Positions 25,574 to 35,880 of a stretch of DNA of 64,000 bases are shown piece by piece. Within the stretch, counting starts at the first letter, position 1. Each line of letters opens with the position of its first letter. The position numbers and the translations under genes are program-made. The notes under the pieces were generated by a model. That model made no database searches. It was not told the origin of the DNA and saw only the letters and a program-made list of their open reading frames with translations. The stretch comes from Lelliottia sp. WAP21 (GTDB taxonomy: Bacteria; Pseudomonadota; Gammaproteobacteria; Enterobacterales; Enterobacteriaceae), in the NCBI RefSeq assembly GCF_020532665.2, contig NZ_JAIWPG020000008.1, positions 62,001 through 126,000 of the forward strand. Direction: 5' to 3'.

Positions 25574-26500
25574 ATGTCCGAGCAGTTTCTCTATTTCCTG
25601 CAGCAGATGTTTAACGGCGTCACGCTGGGAAGCACCTACGCGCTGATCGCCATCGGCTATACGATGGTTTACGGCATTATTGGCATGATCAACTTCGCCC
25701 ACGGCGAGGTGTATATGATCGGCAGCTATGTCTCCTTTATGATTATCGCCGCGCTGATGATGATGGGCATCGACAGCAGCTGGATGCTGGTCGCCGCCGG
25801 ATTCGTCGGCGCGATTGTGATTGCCAGCGCCTATGGCTGGAGCATTGAACGCGTGGCTTACCGGCCGGTGCGTAGCTCCAAACGCCTGATTGCGCTGATC
25901 TCCGCCATCGGGATGTCGATCTTCCTGCAAAACTACGTCAGCCTGACCGAAGGCTCGCGCGACGTGGCGCTGCCAAGCCTGTTTAACGGTCAGTGGATTG
26001 TGGGAGCCAGCGAAAACTTCTCTGCCTCTATCACCACCATGCAGCTGGTAATCTGGATTGTTACCTTCCTGGCGATGCTGGCTCTGACCCTCTTCATTCG
26101 CTATTCCCGCATGGGTCGCGCCTGTCGCGCCTGCGCCGAGGATCTGAAGATGGCGAGCCTGCTTGGCATTAACACTGACCGCGTTATTGCGCTCACCTTT
26201 GTGATTGGGGCAGCGATGGCGGCGGTTGCGGGTGTCCTGCTGGGGCAGTTCTACGGCGTTATCAACCCGTACATCGGCTTTATGGCCGGGATGAAAGCCT
26301 TCACCGCGGCGGTCCTGGGCGGTATCGGCAGTATTCCAGGTGCGATGATTGGCGGCCTGATTCTGGGCGTGGCCGAAGCGCTCTCATCAGCCTATCTGAG
26401 CACGGAATATAAAGACGTGGTGTCGTTTGCTCTGCTGATTGTGGTGTTGCTGGTGATGCCGACCGGGATTCTGGGTCGCCCGGAGGTAGAGAAAGTATGA
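25574..26500 (+). CDS. livH: Branched-chain amino acid ABC permease LivH
   Basis: This 308-residue inner-membrane protein has about eight helices and the family motifs [23 protein letters not shown] near residue 35 and [20 protein letters not shown] near 240. It pairs with LivM to form the transport channel. It lies 47 bases after livK and overlaps livM by four bases (ATGA). Confidence 0.96.
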   Translation: MSEQFLYFLQQMFNGVTLGSTYALIAIGYTMVYGIIGMINFAHGEVYMIGSYVSFMIIAALMMMGIDSSWMLVAAGFVGAIVIASAYGWSIERVAYRPVRSSKRLIALISAIGMSIFLQNYVSLTEGSRDVALPSLFNGQWIVGASENFSASITTMQLVIWIVTFLAMLALTLFIRYSRMGRACRACAEDLKMASLLGINTDRVIALTFVIGAAMAAVAGVLLGQFYGVINPYIGFMAGMKAFTAAVLGGIGSIPGAMIGGLILGVAEALSSAYLSTEYKDVVSFALLIVVLLVMPTGILGRPEVEKV

Positions 26501-27774
26501 AACCGATGCATTTTGCCATGGCGCTGTTCTCAGCCGTCATCTTCTTCGTCCTGGCGGGCGTCTTTATGGGCGTCCAGTTAGAGCTGGATGGCACTAAGCT
26601 GGTGGTCGATAAGGCTGCTGATATCCGCTGGCAGTGGGTGTTAATCGGCACTGCTGTTGTCTTCTTGTTCCAGCTACTGCGTCCGGTGTTCCAGAAGACG
26701 ATGAAAAACGTCAGCGGGCCGAAGTTTGTCCTGCCCGCCATCGATGGCACTACCGTAAAGCAAAAGCTGTTCCTGATTGCGCTGCTGGTGGCGGCGGTGG
26801 CATGGCCGTTTATGGTCTCGCGCGGCACGGTCGATATCGCGACCCTGACCATGATTTACGTGATTTTGGGTCTTGGCCTGAACGTGGTAGTCGGGTTGTC
26901 GGGCCTGCTGGTGCTGGGTTATGGCGGGTTTTACGCCATTGGCGCTTACACCTTTGCCTTGCTGAACCACTACTACGGTCTCGGCTTCTGGACCTGTTTG
27001 CCGCTGGCGGGCCTGGTCTCCGCCGCGGCGGGCTTCCTGCTGGGCTTCCCGGTGCTGCGTTTGCGCGGTGACTATCTGGCGATTGTCACCTTAGGTTTCG
27101 GCGAAATTGTCCGCATCCTGCTGCTCAACAACACCGAAGTGACCGGCGGCCCGAATGGGATCAGCCAGATCCCAAAACCGACCTTCTTTGGTCTGGAGTT
27201 CAGCCGCACTGCGCGTGAAGGGGGCTGGGATACCTTCAGCAACTTCTTTGGCGTGAAGTACGATCCATCCGACCGGGTGATTTGGCTCTACCTGGTGGCC
27301 CTGCTGCTGGTGGTCATTACCCTGTTTGTGATTAACCGTCTGCTGCGTATGCCGCTGGGCCGCGCGTGGGAAGCGCTGCGTGAAGATGAAATTGCCTGTC
27401 GCTCTCTGGGACTTAATCCGACCCGCATCAAGCTGACCGCGTTCACCATCAGCGCCGCATTCGCCGGTTTTGCCGGCACGCTGTTTGCTGCCCGTCAGGG
27501 TTTCGTCAGTCCGGAATCGTTCACCTTTGCCGAATCAGCCTTTGTGCTGGCGATTGTGGTGCTCGGGGGGATGGGTTCGCAGTTTGCCGTTATTCTGGCC
27601 GCCGTTCTGCTGGTGGTATCGCGTGAACTGATGCGTGACTTTAACGAGTACAGCATGCTGATGCTGGGTGGATTGATGGTGCTGATGATGATCTGGCGTC
27701 CGCAGGGTCTGCTGCCGATGACCCGTCCGCAGTTGAAGCTTAAAAATGCGGAAGTAAAAGGAGAGCAGGCATGA
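26497..27774 (+). CDS. livM: Branched-chain amino acid ABC permease LivM
   Basis: This 425-residue permease is longer than LivH because of extra N-terminal helices (residues 5-75). The core carries [42 protein letters not shown] and [11 protein letters not shown], all typical of LivM. It overlaps both neighbours by four bases, so translation of livH, livM and livG is coupled. Confidence 0.96.
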   Translation: MKPMHFAMALFSAVIFFVLAGVFMGVQLELDGTKLVVDKAADIRWQWVLIGTAVVFLFQLLRPVFQKTMKNVSGPKFVLPAIDGTTVKQKLFLIALLVAAVAWPFMVSRGTVDIATLTMIYVILGLGLNVVVGLSGLLVLGYGGFYAIGAYTFALLNHYYGLGFWTCLPLAGLVSAAAGFLLGFPVLRLRGDYLAIVTLGFGEIVRILLLNNTEVTGGPNGISQIPKPTFFGLEFSRTAREGGWDTFSNFFGVKYDPSDRVIWLYLVALLLVVITLFVINRLLRMPLGRAWEALREDEIACRSLGLNPTRIKLTAFTISAAFAGFAGTLFAARQGFVSPESFTFAESAFVLAIVVLGGMGSQFAVILAAVLLVVSRELMRDFNEYSMLMLGGLMVLMMIWRPQGLLPMTRPQLKLKNAEVKGEQA

Positions 27775-28538
27775 GTCAGCCATTATTATCCGTAAACGGC
27801 CTGATGATGCGTTTTGGCGGCCTGCTGGCGGTCAATAACGTCTCTCTGGATCTGCATAAGAAAGAGATTGTCTCTCTGATTGGCCCTAACGGCGCCGGAA
27901 AAACCACGGTGTTTAACTGCCTGACCGGTTTCTACAAACCGACGGGCGGCACCATTATGCTGCGCGATCAGCATCTTGAAGGGCTGCCGGGCCAGCAGAT
28001 TGCCCGCATGGGCGTGGTGCGTACTTTCCAGCACGTGCGTCTGTTCCGTGAGATGACGGTGATTGAGAACCTGCTGGTGGCGCAACATCAGCAGCTCAAA
28101 ACCGGCCTTTTCTCTGGCCTGCTGAAAACCCCGGCCTTCCGCCGTGCTCAGGATGAGGCGCTCGATCGCGCCGCCACCTGGCTCGACCGTATCGGCCTGC
28201 TACAGCATGCTAACCGCCAGGCGAGCAACCTGGCCTACGGTGACCAGCGTCGTCTGGAAATTATTCGCTGTATGGTGACCCAGCCAGAAATCCTGATGCT
28301 TGACGAACCGGCGGCAGGACTCAACCCGAAAGAGACCAAAGAGCTGGATGAACTGATTGTTGAGCTACGTAACCATCATGACACCACTATTTTGCTGATT
28401 GAACATGATATGAAGCTGGTGATGGGCATTTCAGATCGCATTTACGTGGTCAACCAGGGTACGCCGCTGGCGAATGGCACGCCGGAAGAGATCCGCAACA
28501 ACCCGGACGTGATCCGCGCTTACCTGGGTGAGGCATAA
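27771..28538 (+). CDS. livG: Branched-chain amino acid ABC ATPase LivG
   Basis: This 255-residue ATPase has Walker [10 protein letters not shown], a LivG-type signature [15 protein letters not shown] (in place of LSGGQ, as usual in this subfamily) and Walker [13 protein letters not shown]. It ends with the family's [20 protein letters not shown]. It works with LivF on the cytoplasmic side of LivHM. Confidence 0.96.
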   Translation: MSQPLLSVNGLMMRFGGLLAVNNVSLDLHKKEIVSLIGPNGAGKTTVFNCLTGFYKPTGGTIMLRDQHLEGLPGQQIARMGVVRTFQHVRLFREMTVIENLLVAQHQQLKTGLFSGLLKTPAFRRAQDEALDRAATWLDRIGLLQHANRQASNLAYGDQRRLEIIRCMVTQPEILMLDEPAAGLNPKETKELDELIVELRNHHDTTILLIEHDMKLVMGISDRIYVVNQGTPLANGTPEEIRNNPDVIRAYLGEA

Positions 28539-28539
28539 G

Positions 28540-29253
28540 ATGGAAAAAGCGATGTTAACGTTTGACAAGGTCAGTGCCCACTACGGCAAGATTCAGGCGC
28601 TGCACGACGTCAGCCTGCACATTAATCAGGGTGAAATCGTCACGCTGATTGGGGCGAACGGCGCGGGTAAAACCACGCTACTTGGCACGCTATGTGGCGA
28701 TCCACGCGCCACCAGTGGGCGAATTGTCTTTGATGGTAAAGACATTACCGACTGGCAGACCGCCAGAATCATGCGCGAAGCGGTGGCGATTGTTCCGGAA
28801 GGCCGCCGGGTGTTTTCCCGTATGACGGTGGAAGAAAACCTGGCGATGGGCGGTTTTTTTGCCGAACGCGACCAGTACCAAAGCCGTATTAAGCGCGTGT
28901 ATGAGCTTTTCCCACGTCTGTACGAGCGCCGTATCCAGCGTGCAGGCACCATGTCCGGCGGGGAACAACAGATGCTGGCGATTGGTCGTGCGCTGATGAG
29001 CCAGCCGCGCCTGCTGCTGCTGGATGAGCCGTCGCTCGGTCTTGCGCCGATCATCATTCAGCAGATCTTCGACACCATCGAACAGTTGCGTCAGGAGGGA
29101 ATGACCATCTTCCTCGTCGAGCAGAACGCCAACCAGGCGCTGAAGCTCGCTGACCGCGGTTACGTACTGGAAAATGGTCACGTAGTGCTGGAAGACACGG
29201 GTGACGCGCTGTTAGCAAACGAAGCAGTGCGAAGCGCCTATTTGGGCGGTTAA
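28540..29253 (+). CDS. livF: Branched-chain amino acid ABC ATPase LivF
   Basis: This 237-residue ATPase has Walker A GANGAGKTT, signature MSGGEQQMLAIGRALM and Walker B LLLLDEPSLGL, nearly identical to E. coli LivF. ATG 28540 follows the livG stop by one base and gives MEKAMLTFDKVSAHYG; an in-frame ATG at 28528 would overlap livG needlessly. It is the last gene of the liv operon and is followed by REP-like repeats. Confidence 0.96.
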   Translation: MEKAMLTFDKVSAHYGKIQALHDVSLHINQGEIVTLIGANGAGKTTLLGTLCGDPRATSGRIVFDGKDITDWQTARIMREAVAIVPEGRRVFSRMTVEENLAMGGFFAERDQYQSRIKRVYELFPRLYERRIQRAGTMSGGEQQMLAIGRALMSQPRLLLLDEPSLGLAPIIIQQIFDTIEQLRQEGMTIFLVEQNANQALKLADRGYVLENGHVVLEDTGDALLANEAVRSAYLGG

Positions 29254-29261
29254 TCGCGTTC

Positions 29262-29475
29262 CCCCTCACCCTAACCCTCTCCCTCAAGGGAGAGGGAACC
29301 GTATGGCGCACTCTCTCCGACGAAGAGCACCGCTTTTCTCCCTCTCCCCGTGGGAGAGGGCCGGGGTGAGGGCATCAGAGCGCACAAGGCTAAAGCAAAA
29401 GGCAACGTCAGTTGCCTTTTTTAATGTTTTCTCCCTCTCCCTGTGGGAGAGGGCCGGGGTGAGGGCATCAGAGCG
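29262..29475. repeat. Three REP-like palindromes and a terminator hairpin after livF
   Basis: GGGAGAGGG palindromes lie at about 29274-29298, 29340-29360 and 29432-29453, the latter two with the tail CCGGGGTGAGGGCATCAGAGCGCA. Between them AAAAGGCAAC-GTCA-GTTGCCTTTT (29397-29420) plus TT forms an intrinsic terminator, probably for the liv operon. From here to 29551 I see no gene. Confidence 0.85.
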
Positions 29476-29551
29476 CAAAGCCCATGAATTTTGTCCGGCG
29501 GCGTATAACGTAGCCGACCGGATAAATCTACTCAGTTAAACACCTCAAATT

Positions 29552-29592
29552 TTGTTTTATGTACGCCTTAGTTGTACAATTAAGCTGTACAT
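29552..29592 (+). promoter_or_regulatory. phd-doc promoter with three GTAC operator repeats
   Basis: TTGTTT (29552-29557) and TACAAT (29575-29580) form a sigma-70 promoter with a 17-base spacer. GTAC cores occur at 29561, 29574 and 29587, spaced exactly 13 bases apart; the middle one is the palindrome TTGTACAA. Phd antitoxin of phage P1 binds GTGTACAC-type palindromes, so these are likely autoregulatory operators covering the -10. Confidence 0.65.
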
Positions 29593-29608
29593 GAAGAGGG
29601 GGGGGTAT

Positions 29609-29830
29609 ATGCGTACCATGAACTATAGCGAAGCACGGCAAAATCTTGCCTCAGCGCTTGATTCCGCTGTGACAGGCACGCCGGTCACCATTACACGTCG
29701 GGGCCATAAACCTGCTGTCATTATCAGTGTTGAAGAGTTTGAACGCTTTCAGACAGCAAAACTCGACGCTGAATTTGAAGCCATTATGGGCATCCACGGA
29801 AACGAAATAAGGGAACTGGCTGATAAATGA
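29609..29830 (+). CDS. phd: Type II antitoxin, Phd/YefM family
   Basis: This 73-residue protein has the Phd/YefM DNA-binding N-terminus (MRTMNYSEARQNLASALDSA, then PVTITRRGHKPAVIISVEEFERF) and an acidic, probably disordered C-terminus that would block the toxin. ATG 29609 follows a G-rich ribosome binding site (AGAGGGGGGGG). It overlaps the toxin gene by four bases (ATGA). No mobile-element genes flank it; it sits between livF repeats and ugpB. Confidence 0.9.
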   Translation: MRTMNYSEARQNLASALDSAVTGTPVTITRRGHKPAVIISVEEFERFQTAKLDAEFEAIMGIHGNEIRELADK

Positions 29831-30195
29831 CCCTGCAATTTATCTCAGCGGAAGAGATAGTCCGGTTTCATGACAAACTTCTGAGCGTCACACCCGGGGT
29901 CGCGGGAATGCCCGATCCGGGCCGTGCAGAAGCCCTGTTGTATCGTGTTTTGAACAAATACGAATACGAAGGGATTTCTGATGTCTGGATCCTGGCGGCG
30001 ATGCACCTGCTGGCTATCGCCCGTGGCCATATTTTCAATGATGGCAACAAACGTACAGCGTTATTCGTTACTCTGCTTTTTCTAAAGCGTAACGGTATAT
30101 CACTGAAGGCTAATCCCGATTATGTCAGCATGACGGTGGAGGCTGCTGCGGGCCGTTTGACCCTGGAGGAGATCGCCCAACGTTTGCGTTATTAG
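29827..30195 (+). CDS. doc: Doc-type toxin (Fic fold, death-on-curing family)
   Basis: This 122-residue protein has the Doc catalytic motif HIFNDGNKRTAL near residue 66, where Doc has NKR in place of the NGR of AMP-transferring Fic proteins. Doc of phage P1 phosphorylates elongation factor EF-Tu and stops translation. Length and motif are intact, so the module looks functional. Its translation is coupled to the antitoxin gene. Confidence 0.9.
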   Translation: MTLQFISAEEIVRFHDKLLSVTPGVAGMPDPGRAEALLYRVLNKYEYEGISDVWILAAMHLLAIARGHIFNDGNKRTALFVTLLFLKRNGISLKANPDYVSMTVEAAAGRLTLEEIAQRLRY

Positions 30196-30210
30196 CGTTT
30201 AGCCCGGGGA

Positions 30211-30228
30211 GGCCAGGCTTGCCTGGCC
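30211..30228. repeat. REP-like hairpin after doc
   Basis: GGCCAGGC and GCCTGGCC, two bases apart, form an 8-bp perfect inverted repeat followed by TAC, the GCCTAC ending common in enterobacterial REP elements. It lies 16 bases past the doc stop. Confidence 0.5.
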
Positions 30229-30281
30229 TACACAATACCGTCACCATTTCATCATCTTCTCATCATCCCCTTGCCCCCTGG

Positions 30282-30333
30282 CTGTCACCTTTTTGTAAAC
30301 AAACAGTTATTTTTCTGTCATTCGAGCATGTCA
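30282..30333 (+). promoter_or_regulatory. Pho-box array of the ugp operon
   Basis: CTGTCAC (30282), TTGTAAA (30293), CAGTTAT (30304) and CTGTCAT (30315) are spaced by exactly 11 bases, and a CATGTCA follows at 30327. This is the PhoB binding pattern. A CATAAA at 30348-30353 could be the -10. E. coli ugpB is induced by phosphate starvation through PhoB. Confidence 0.75.
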
Positions 30334-30395
30334 TGTTACCTCGCGAGCATAAAAACGCGTGATATCGCGCATCCGGCACAATAAGAGAGATGACA

Positions 30396-31712
30396 ATGAC
30401 ATCGTTACGACACACAGCTTTGGGACTGGCAATGGGTCTGACTTTTGCGGCGAACGCAATGGCTGTCACCACCATTCCGTTCTGGCATTCCATGGAAGGG
30501 GAGTTGGGTAAAGAAGTTGACTCCCTGGCGCAGCGTTTCAACGACACCCATCCGGATTACAAAATTGTGCCGGTGTATAAAGGTAACTACGAGCAGAGCC
30601 TGAGCGCGGGTATTGCCGCTTTCCGTACCGGTAATGCACCTGCGCTGCTGCAGGTTTACGAAGTGGGCACGGCGACCATGATGGCCTCAAAAGCCATTAA
30701 ACCAGTCTACGAAGTGTTTAAAGACGCAGGTATCACCTTCGACGAATCGCAGTTCGTACCGACGGTCGCCGGTTACTACACCGATTCCAAAACCGGGCAT
30801 CTGCTGTCCCAGCCGTTTAACAGCTCCACGCCGGTGCTGTACTACAACAAAGATGCCTTTAAGAAAGCCGGTTTAGATCCGGAACAACCGCCAAAAACCT
30901 GGCAGGATCTGGCGGCGTACACCGCGAAGCTGAAAGCCGCAGGGATGAAGTGCGGCTACGCCAGCGGCTGGCAGGGCTGGATCCAGATTGAAAACTTCAG
31001 CGCCTGGCACGGCCTGCCGGTTGCCAGCAAAAATAACGGCTTCGACGGCACCGACGCGGTACTGGAGTTCAACAAACCAGAGCAGGTGAAGCACATCGCT
31101 CTGCTTGCCGATCTCAACAAGAAGGGTGATTTCAGCTACTTCGGGCGTAAAGACGAATCCACCGAGAAGTTCTACAACGGTGACTGCGCGATTACCACCG
31201 CCTCTTCCGGCTCGCTGGCGGATATCCGTCATTACGCGAAATTCAATTACGGCGTAGGCATGATGCCTTACGACGCTGACGTGAAAGGCGCGCCGCAGAA
31301 CGCCATCATCGGTGGGGCGAGCCTGTGGGTCATGCAGGGCAAAGACAACGGCACCTATAAAGGCGTGGCGGAGTTCCTCGATTTCCTGGCGAAACCAGAG
31401 AATGCCGCCGAGTGGCACCAGAAAACCGGCTACCTGCCTATCACCAAAGCGGCCTATGACCTGACTCGCGAGCAGGGCTTCTATGAGAAGAACCCGGGCG
31501 CGGATATCGCAACGCGTCAGATGATGAACAAGCCGCCGCTGCCGTTCACCAAAGGCCTGCGTCTGGGCAACATGCCGCAGATTCGTACCATTGTGGATGA
31601 AGAGCTGGAAAGCGTCTGGACCGGCAAGAAAACCCCTCAGCAGGCGCTGGATTCAGCGGTTGAGCGTGGTAACCAGCTGCTGCGCCGCTTTGAGCAGTCG
31701 ACGAAATCGTAA
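30396..31712 (+). CDS. ugpB: sn-glycerol-3-phosphate-binding protein UgpB
   Basis: This 438-residue periplasmic binding protein has a signal peptide ([22 protein letters not shown]) and then [19 protein letters not shown], as in E. coli UgpB. It binds glycerol-3-phosphate and glycerophosphodiesters for UgpAEC. Two ATGs are in frame, 30390 and 30396; AAGAGAG touches the first, so the second, seven bases away and giving the E. coli length, is chosen. It is separated from ugpA by 137 bases containing repeats. Confidence 0.95.
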   Translation: MTSLRHTALGLAMGLTFAANAMAVTTIPFWHSMEGELGKEVDSLAQRFNDTHPDYKIVPVYKGNYEQSLSAGIAAFRTGNAPALLQVYEVGTATMMASKAIKPVYEVFKDAGITFDESQFVPTVAGYYTDSKTGHLLSQPFNSSTPVLYYNKDAFKKAGLDPEQPPKTWQDLAAYTAKLKAAGMKCGYASGWQGWIQIENFSAWHGLPVASKNNGFDGTDAVLEFNKPEQVKHIALLADLNKKGDFSYFGRKDESTEKFYNGDCAITTASSGSLADIRHYAKFNYGVGMMPYDADVKGAPQNAIIGGASLWVMQGKDNGTYKGVAEFLDFLAKPENAAEWHQKTGYLPITKAAYDLTREQGFYEKNPGADIATRQMMNKPPLPFTKGLRLGNMPQIRTIVDEELESVWTGKKTPQQALDSAVERGNQLLRRFEQSTKS

Positions 31713-31722
31713 TCTGTGACTT

Positions 31723-31803
31723 GCCCGGTGATGCGCAGCGATCCGGGCCTACGGGTTAATGCGGCCTGATGCCCTCACCCCAACCCTCTCCCACGGGAGA
31801 GGG
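31723..31803. repeat. REP element and GGGAGAGGG palindrome between ugpB and ugpA
   Basis: A REP-type inverted repeat, GCCCGG (31723-31728) to CCGGGC (31743-31748) plus CTACGGG, is followed by CTGATGCCCTCACC and a CCCTCTCCC/GGGAGAGGG palindrome (31784-31803). It lies inside the ugp operon, where such structures typically stabilise the upstream message. Confidence 0.8.
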
Positions 31804-31849
31804 AGAAAACCAACACCGCCACCCGGCATTAATCAGGAATTCAATCTCA

Positions 31850-32737
31850 ATGTCCTCATCCCGTCCGGTGTTCCGTTCGCGCTGGCTGCCGTATTTGCTG
31901 GTCGCGCCGCAGCTGGTGATCACCGTTATCTTCTTTATCTGGCCTGCGGGCGAGGCGCTGTGGTACTCGGTACAAAGCGTCGATCCGTTTGGGCTGTCCA
32001 GCCAGTTTGTTGGCCTGGATAACTTTGTTGCGCTGATGCATGACAGCTACTACATCGACTCTTTCTGGACCACGATCAAATTCAGCACCATGGTCACCGT
32101 GAGCGGTTTGATCGTGTCGCTGTTTTTTGCCGCGCTGGTGGATTATGTGGTGCGCGGCAGCCGTCTGTATCAGACGCTGATGCTGCTCCCTTACGCCGTG
32201 GCGCCTGCCGTCGCCGCCGTGCTGTGGATCTTTCTGTTTAATCCTGGACGCGGGTTAATTACCCATTTTCTGGCGGAGATGGGATACGACTGGAACCACG
32301 CCCAGAACAGCGGCCAGGCGATGTTCCTGGTGGTCTTCGCCTCCGTGTGGAAGCAGATCAGCTACAACTTCCTGTTTTTCTTTGCGGCATTACAGTCCAT
32401 TCCGCGCTCGCTGGTTGAAGCCGCCGCGATTGATGGCGCAGGCCCGGTACGCCGCTTCTTCCGGCTGTCGCTGCCGCTGATTGCTCCGGTCAGTTTCTTC
32501 CTGCTGGTGGTCAACCTGGTTTATGCCTTCTTCGATACCTTCCCGGTGATCGACGCCGCCACCGCCGGTGGGCCGGTACAGGCAACCACCACGCTGATTT
32601 ATAAAATCTACCGCGAAGGCTTTGCCGGGCTCGATCTTTCCGCTTCTGCCGCCCAGTCGGTGGTATTGATGTTCCTGGTGATTGTGCTCACGGTGGTTCA
32701 GTTCCGCTATGTCGAAAGTAAGGTGCGCTACCAATGA
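31850..32737 (+). CDS. ugpA: Glycerol-3-phosphate ABC permease UgpA
   Basis: This 295-residue permease has six helices and the EAA loop [22 protein letters not shown] that contacts UgpC. ATG 31850 gives [21 protein letters not shown] and the E. coli length. The frame stays open upstream to 31769, but that stretch encodes only the translated repeat ([12 protein letters not shown]...) and must be excluded. It overlaps ugpE by four bases. Confidence 0.95.
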   Translation: MSSSRPVFRSRWLPYLLVAPQLVITVIFFIWPAGEALWYSVQSVDPFGLSSQFVGLDNFVALMHDSYYIDSFWTTIKFSTMVTVSGLIVSLFFAALVDYVVRGSRLYQTLMLLPYAVAPAVAAVLWIFLFNPGRGLITHFLAEMGYDWNHAQNSGQAMFLVVFASVWKQISYNFLFFFAALQSIPRSLVEAAAIDGAGPVRRFFRLSLPLIAPVSFFLLVVNLVYAFFDTFPVIDAATAGGPVQATTTLIYKIYREGFAGLDLSASAAQSVVLMFLVIVLTVVQFRYVESKVRYQ

Positions 32738-33579
32738 TTGAGAACCGCCCCGGGCTGACGATCTTCAGCCACACCATGCTGATTTTAGGGATTATCGTCA
32801 TTCTCTTTCCGCTCTATATCGCTTTTGTTGCCGCCACGCTGGACACCAAAGCGGTGTTTGAGACGCCGATGACGCTGATCCCAGGCGGGCATCTTTTCGA
32901 GAACATGAAAACCATCTGGACCCAGGGCGTGGGCGCGAACAGCGCGCCGTTCTGGCTGATGATGCTGAACAGCTTCATCATGGCGTTCGGCATTACGGTG
33001 GGCAAAATCACGGTGTCGATGTTTTCGGCCTTCGCCATCGTCTGGTTCCGCTTTCCCCTGCGTAACCTGTTCTTCTGGATGATCTTCATCACCCTGATGC
33101 TGCCGGTAGAAGTGCGTATCTTCCCGACGGTGGAGGTGATCGCCAACCTGAAGATGCTGGACAGCTACGCGGGTTTAACCCTGCCGCTGATGGCCTCGGC
33201 CACCGCCACCTTTCTGTTCCGCCAGTTCTTTATGACCCTGCCGGACGAGCTGATTGAGGCCGCGCGTATTGACGGTGCCTCGCCGATGCGCTTCTTCCGT
33301 GACATCGTGCTGCCGCTGTCAAAAACCAACCTTGCGGCATTGTTTGTCATCACCTTTATCTACGGCTGGAACCAGTATCTGTGGCCGCTGCTGATTGTGC
33401 AGGAAGTCAACCTTGGCACCGCCGTGGCGGGCATCAAAGGCATGATCGCCACCGGTGAAGGCACCACGCTCTGGAATCAGGTGATGGCGGCGATGCTGCT
33501 CACCCTGATCCCCCCGGTCGTCATCGTTTTAGCCATGCAACGTGCGTTTGTGCGTGGTTTAGTCGACAGTGAGAAATAA
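32734..33579 (+). CDS. ugpE: Glycerol-3-phosphate ABC permease UgpE
   Basis: This 281-residue permease has six helices and the EAA loop [23 protein letters not shown]. It forms the channel heterodimer with UgpA. It overlaps ugpA (ATGA) and is followed by ugpC after one base. Length matches E. coli UgpE. Confidence 0.95.
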   Translation: MIENRPGLTIFSHTMLILGIIVILFPLYIAFVAATLDTKAVFETPMTLIPGGHLFENMKTIWTQGVGANSAPFWLMMLNSFIMAFGITVGKITVSMFSAFAIVWFRFPLRNLFFWMIFITLMLPVEVRIFPTVEVIANLKMLDSYAGLTLPLMASATATFLFRQFFMTLPDELIEAARIDGASPMRFFRDIVLPLSKTNLAALFVITFIYGWNQYLWPLLIVQEVNLGTAVAGIKGMIATGEGTTLWNQVMAAMLLTLIPPVVIVLAMQRAFVRGLVDSEK

Positions 33580-33580
33580 A

Positions 33581-34647
<1,067 letters not shown>

Positions 34648-34651
<4 letters not shown>

Positions 34652-35397
34652 GCAACTGGCCCTATCCCCACATCGTCGCCCACCGTGGCGGCGGTAAACT
34701 GGCCCCGGAAAACACCCTGGCGGCAATCGACGCTGGCGCGCATTACGGCCACACGATGATTGAGTTTGACGCGAAGTTATCGAAGGACGGCGAAATTTTC
34801 CTGCTGCATGATGACAACCTGGAGCGCACCAGCAATGGCTGGGGCGTGGCAGGCGAGCTGCCGTGGCGTGATTTGCTGAACGTGGACGCCGGAAGCTGGT
34901 ACAGCAGCGCCTTTAAAGGTGAACCGCTGCCGCTACTGGCTGAGGTGGCGGACAGATGTCGTCAGCACGGGATGATGGCGAATATCGAAATCAAACCCAC
35001 TACGGGTACAGGCCCGCTGACGGGCAAAATGATTGCCCTGGCGGCGCGCGAAATGTGGAAGGGTATGACCGCACCCTTGCTCTCCTCTTTTGAGATTGAT
35101 GCCCTGGAGGCCGCGCAAAAGGCGGCACCCGAGTTGCCTCGCGGACTGTTGCTGGATGCATGGCGGGATGACTGGCAGGCGTTGACCACGCAGTTAGGCT
35201 GCGTTTCGATTCACCTCAATCATAAGCTGCTGGATGAGGCACGCGTCAGGATGTTAAAGGACGCCGGGCTGCATATCCTGGTCTACACCGTCAACAAACC
35301 CCAGCGAGCCGCAGAGCTGCTGCGATGGGGCGTTGACAGTATCTGCACCGATGCGATTGACGTTATTGGCCCGCAGTTTAATTCTGCTGATTATTAA
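34648..35397 (+). CDS. ugpQ: Cytoplasmic glycerophosphodiester phosphodiesterase UgpQ
   Basis: This 249-residue enzyme has the GDPD signature [19 protein letters not shown] at the N-terminus, with catalytic His-Arg, then [17 protein letters not shown] containing the metal ligands and second His. It hydrolyses glycerophosphodiesters entering through Ugp into glycerol-3-phosphate and an alcohol. Its 3' end overlaps the convergent yhhA gene by 20 bases. Confidence 0.95.
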
Positions 35398-35758
35398 GCA
35401 TATCGCCATTGGTACGCGGCTGGAGCATATGCTGCTGGCCGCTATCTGACGACATGCCCCCATTTAGCATTCCGCCGTTGCTGTTCGGTAACGGCTGCTC
35501 ACGAACCTGACCCTGCTGGATCCGCTGAGTATTCGTGTTCATCTGCGTTTGCAGGTTCTGCTGCTGAAGCTGCGTCTGCGTTCTCAATTGCTGATTCAAC
35601 ATCCCCTTTTGCTGCTGTTGCTGACTGCTCATTTCAGTCTGCATTCGCTGCTGGCTGGGGATGACGTAACCCTGCTGGTTCGGGTTATTCATGGTATTCA
35701 GGGGCTGTGCGAGCGCGGCAAAAGGGAGCAGCGCGGTAAGGATTAAGAGTCGTTTCAT
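35378..35758 (-). CDS. yhhA: YhhA, DUF2756 Gln-rich secreted protein
   Basis: This 126-residue protein has a signal peptide ([17 protein letters not shown]) and a mature part dominated by Gln, Asn and Met, with a run of QQQQQ and repeated QL/QT pairs. It corresponds to E. coli YhhA in position and type, somewhat shorter than I remember (146 residues). Function unknown. Gln-rich length variation between strains would be expected. Confidence 0.88.
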   Translation of the reverse strand: MKRLLILTALLPFAALAQPLNTMNNPNQQGYVIPSQQRMQTEMSSQQQQQKGMLNQQLRTQTQLQQQNLQTQMNTNTQRIQQGQVREQPLPNSNGGMLNGGMSSDSGQQHMLQPRTNGDMLNNQQN

Positions 35759-35880
35759 GGGTATTTCCTCCTTGTGAGGCTTCTCTTAAGTTTATCTCGA
35801 TTCCGACATAACGATGATTTTTTAGGAGTTGTGAACCAGGCTTAAGCGGGAATATGGATCCCATCACCTGGAGAACAACA

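Noticed and set aside
29552..30195. phd-doc as part of a prophage or integrative element
   Set aside because: No integrase, attachment repeats or phage genes lie in the flanks, which are liv and ugp operons in normal order.
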